From contig JALUXH010000199.1 in assembly GCA_027019065.1 (NCBI GenBank), positions 1 through 41,270 on the forward strand: a stretch of DNA of 41,270 bases, read 5' to 3'. The position numbers and the translations under genes are program-made. Shown here in pieces: positions 39,607 through 41,270 of this stretch; positions within the stretch are counted from its first letter, which is position 1, and every line of letters begins with the position of its first letter. The notes under the pieces are model-generated. The model saw nothing but the letters and a program-made list of their open reading frames with translations, was not told the origin of the DNA and did no database searches. The DNA is from Anaerolineales bacterium. GTDB lineage: Bacteria; Chloroflexota; Anaerolineae; Anaerolineales; DRMV01.

Positions 39607-40418
39607 GTTTCCGGTACCTCGGCCAGGTCGGGATGGGCGCCTTCCAAAAAGGCGTGCAGGGACGCCACAAAGGCATGCGGCTGGTCAAGCATGATGAAAT
39701 GCCCGGCTTCTTTGAAGCGCACAATTTCGGCATGGGGCACGCCCCGTTTGAGGGCTATCCACTGGCGGGGGTTGACGATGACGTCTTTGTTGCCGTACAT
39801 GCCCATCACCGGCACCCGGATTTGGGAAAGGGAGGGTTCCAAATTGGTGCGCCGCAAGGAAGCAATGCTGTGCAGGAAAGATTCCAGCGTGGTTTGGGAA
39901 AGGTCGCGGTCCATCATTTCGGGCCAGCGGGGGTCTTTAGAGATAAGGGGTGAAGTCAGGCGAATGCCCAGTTTGAGCAGGGTCATTTGATGATAGACCA
40001 GGAAGGCGATGGGGCGGTAACCGGCCAGTTTGAGGGGGAGGGAAAGGGAGTTGCCGTCAATGGGAGAGCCAATGACCACCACCCGGCTGACGCGCTCGGG
40101 GTAGCGGATGGCCACGCTGAGGGAAACCGTGCCCCCCATGCTGTGCCCCACCAGCGGGGCATGGCTGATGCCGAGTTGTTCCATGAATTGATCTACCAGG
40201 CTGACGAAGTCGGCAACATCGTAAGAGTCGCGCTTTTTGCCGGATTCCCCAAACCCCCAAAAATCCAGCGCGTAGGCGCGGTAATACTGCCCCAGGTAGG
40301 CCATGGTTTCCTGCCACACGCCCCATGAGCCGAGCCAGCCATGCAGCAAAATCACAGGTTTGCCGCGCCCGAAAACCTCGTAATGAACAACGCCCTGATC
40401 GGTGGTAATAGAAGACAC
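39603..40418 (-). CDS. Alpha/beta hydrolase (paralogue with intact catalytic triad)
   Basis: The protein has 271 residues from GTG 40418, after an ACCGAGG-type ribosome site. Motifs: LLHGWLGSWGVW, YALDFWGFGESG, elbow VGHSMGG with nucleophile S93, acid in YGNKDVIV, and base histidine in EAGHFIMLDQP. It is clearly a paralogue of the protein at 27442-28230: both begin VHYEV-GRG-PV, with the elbow at the same residue number, but only this one keeps the serine. The substrate is unknown; acyl esters or thioesters would suit the neighbouring reductase. Confidence 0.87.
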   Translation of the reverse strand: MSSITTDQGVVHYEVFGRGKPVILLHGWLGSWGVWQETMAYLGQYYRAYALDFWGFGESGKKRDSYDVADFVSLVDQFMEQLGISHAPLVGHSMGGTVSLSVAIRYPERVSRVVVIGSPIDGNSLSLPLKLAGYRPIAFLVYHQMTLLKLGIRLTSPLISKDPRWPEMMDRDLSQTTLESFLHSIASLRRTNLEPSLSQIRVPVMGMYGNKDVIVNPRQWIALKRGVPHAEIVRFKEAGHFIMLDQPHAFVASLHAFLEGAHPDLAEVPET

Positions 40419-40450
40419 AACGGCCTCGGTGTTCTAAAATGAGGGGGAAG

Positions 40451-40489
40451 GCGCGCCCGCCGCGGCAGCGCCGCCTCGCCTGGGCGCGC
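40451..40489. repeat. GC-rich hairpin between GTPase and hydrolase genes
   Basis: GCGCGCCC (40451-40458) and GGGCGCGC (40482-40489) form a perfect 8-bp inverted repeat in the 113-base gap. On the minus strand it is followed by TTCCCCC, so it is at most a weak terminator. Confidence 0.4.
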
Positions 40490-40531
40490 TTTCTGCTCTC
40501 GCGGGCAGGGGCGGCCGGAACACCCAGGCGG

Positions 40532-41071
40532 TCACGCCCGATTGCCCTCAATTTCTTCCATGATGCTGAGCAGCAATTCCAGCAGCACCTTTTTCACCGA
40601 TTCTTTGTCGGTGGCCACGCAGGGCAACAGCTTGACGTGCGTATCCAGCCGGAGGGCAATGCGCATATCGTCAAGTTCCCAGGCATCGTCCATATCCTGT
40701 TTGTTGGCGGCAACCACGTAAGGGGTAGGGGCATAAGCGCGGAAGGTTTCCAGGATGCTGCGGGCTTCCCGAAAGGTCTCCGGGCGGGTGCTGTCAACCA
40801 GCACAATGAACCCCAGCATGCCTTCAGAGAGAATTTCCCACATGAAGTCAAAGCGACGCTGGCCAGGGGTGCCGAAGAGGTAGAGCACCAGGTCTTCATC
40901 CACGGTAATGCGGCCAAAATCCATCGCAACGGTGGTTGTATCTTTGACTCTTTCGGCCTCGCTGGTAATTTTGCGCTCCGTCGCGACGACGTCAATTTCG
41001 CTGACGGTCTGAATGAAGGCCGTTTTGCCTGCGTTGAAGGGGCCGGTCACCACAATTTTTACAGTCTGCAT
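40532..41071 (-). CDS. Small Ras-like GTPase (CvnD/MglA-type)
   Basis: The protein has 179 residues from ATG 41071 (GAGG site). G1 is GPFNAGKT (10-17), the switch I region is KDTTTVAMDFGRITVDEDL, G3 is FGTPGQ (67-71 area) and G4 is NKQD. The TTTVAMDFG and LYLFGTPGQRRFDFMW blocks match the GTPases of actinobacterial conservons (CvnD) and related Chloroflexota proteins, which act with roadblock proteins and kinases. Q71 is retained. Inferred: it is a molecular switch in the same signalling pathway as the kinase cluster. No roadblock gene is seen inside the window. Confidence 0.88.
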   Translation of the reverse strand: MQTVKIVVTGPFNAGKTAFIQTVSEIDVVATERKITSEAERVKDTTTVAMDFGRITVDEDLVLYLFGTPGQRRFDFMWEILSEGMLGFIVLVDSTRPETFREARSILETFRAYAPTPYVVAANKQDMDDAWELDDMRIALRLDTHVKLLPCVATDKESVKKVLLELLLSIMEEIEGNRA

Positions 41072-41168
41072 GGCATAATTCCTCGGTCAAAGGATCGTTG
41101 AAAAAGGGAAAGCCGCTGCCTCGGGGAAAAACAACCGTTGAGATGATACCGGGGGGGGCAGAAAACCC

Positions 41169-41270
41169 TCAGAGGCCGCGAATGCGGGAAATCAGACGAT
41201 TGACCAGCGAGCGTTGCTCTTCTTTGGATTTGCCTTCCAGTGCCGTGTGAATGGGGCGGGGCGGGGCGGG
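41169..41270 (-). CDS. C-terminal end of an unidentified protein (cut by window edge)
   Basis: A minus-strand frame enters from the right edge and stops at 41169-41171. The 33 visible residues are Pro-rich at first (PAPPRPIHTALEG) and then basic and helical (SLVNRLISRIRGL). The length is too short to name a family. It lies 97 bases before the GTPase gene on the same strand and may be the first known member of the cluster. Confidence 0.5.
   Translation of the reverse strand, partial: PAPPRPIHTALEGKSKEEQRSLVNRLISRIRGL

Overview
The window reads as chromosome of a GC-rich, non-photosynthetic Chloroflexota bacterium (Anaerolineae-like). This is inference from gene content. The clues are lipoproteins with Ala/Pro/Thr linkers, a sugar-binding protein with the Val/Thr 'VVVTKEV' linker common in that phylum, a deazaflavin (F420)-type reductase, a short bacterial Elp3 and a very large multi-GAF histidine kinase. 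Most genes start at good Shine-Dalgarno sites. No rRNA, tRNA or CRISPR array was recognised.

Layout. 1-4442: the end of a DUF4160 gene and a DUF2442 gene, then a restriction-modification pair (NgoMIV-like endonuclease plus SPPY methyltransferase) directly behind elp3. The last 40 codons of elp3 occur a second time on the far side of the pair, a footprint of insertion with a long target duplication. 4534-6882: a promoter and a four-gene operon (F420-type reductase, aroH, pheA, DUF971). 7212-9480: a lipoprotein, then an AT-richer accessory patch with diverged repeats, a SAM methyltransferase and a MITE-like palindromic element. 9481-12883: ftsH and an MFS exporter on the minus strand. 13417-18195: a LacI regulator under a consensus promoter with an operator at the start site, followed by a sugar ABC importer (binding protein, terminator, two permeases; no ATPase gene here). 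18264-22016: a PBP-like lipoprotein diverging from a nucleoside kinase and an AmmeMemoRadiSam radical SAM gene. 22110-23252: a BMP-family lipoprotein. 23335-26316: a second MITE-like element, then a Fur/PerR-type regulator translationally coupled to a P1B-4 metal-efflux ATPase.

26438-41270 is one dense minus-strand cluster. In transcription order it holds an unidentified partial gene, a MglA/CvnD-like small GTPase, an alpha/beta hydrolase, a small unknown protein, a left-handed beta-helix protein, an acyl-ACP reductase-like enzyme, a response regulator with a degenerate GGDEF domain, a 2333-residue histidine kinase with about ten GAF domains, a single-domain response regulator, a second hydrolase whose nucleophile serine is glycine, and a secreted esterase. 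Joining a fatty-aldehyde-forming type of enzyme to a GTPase and a giant two-component sensor is the most unusual arrangement here and the best candidate for an undescribed system. The elp3-flanked restriction cassette is the clearest genome-evolution finding.
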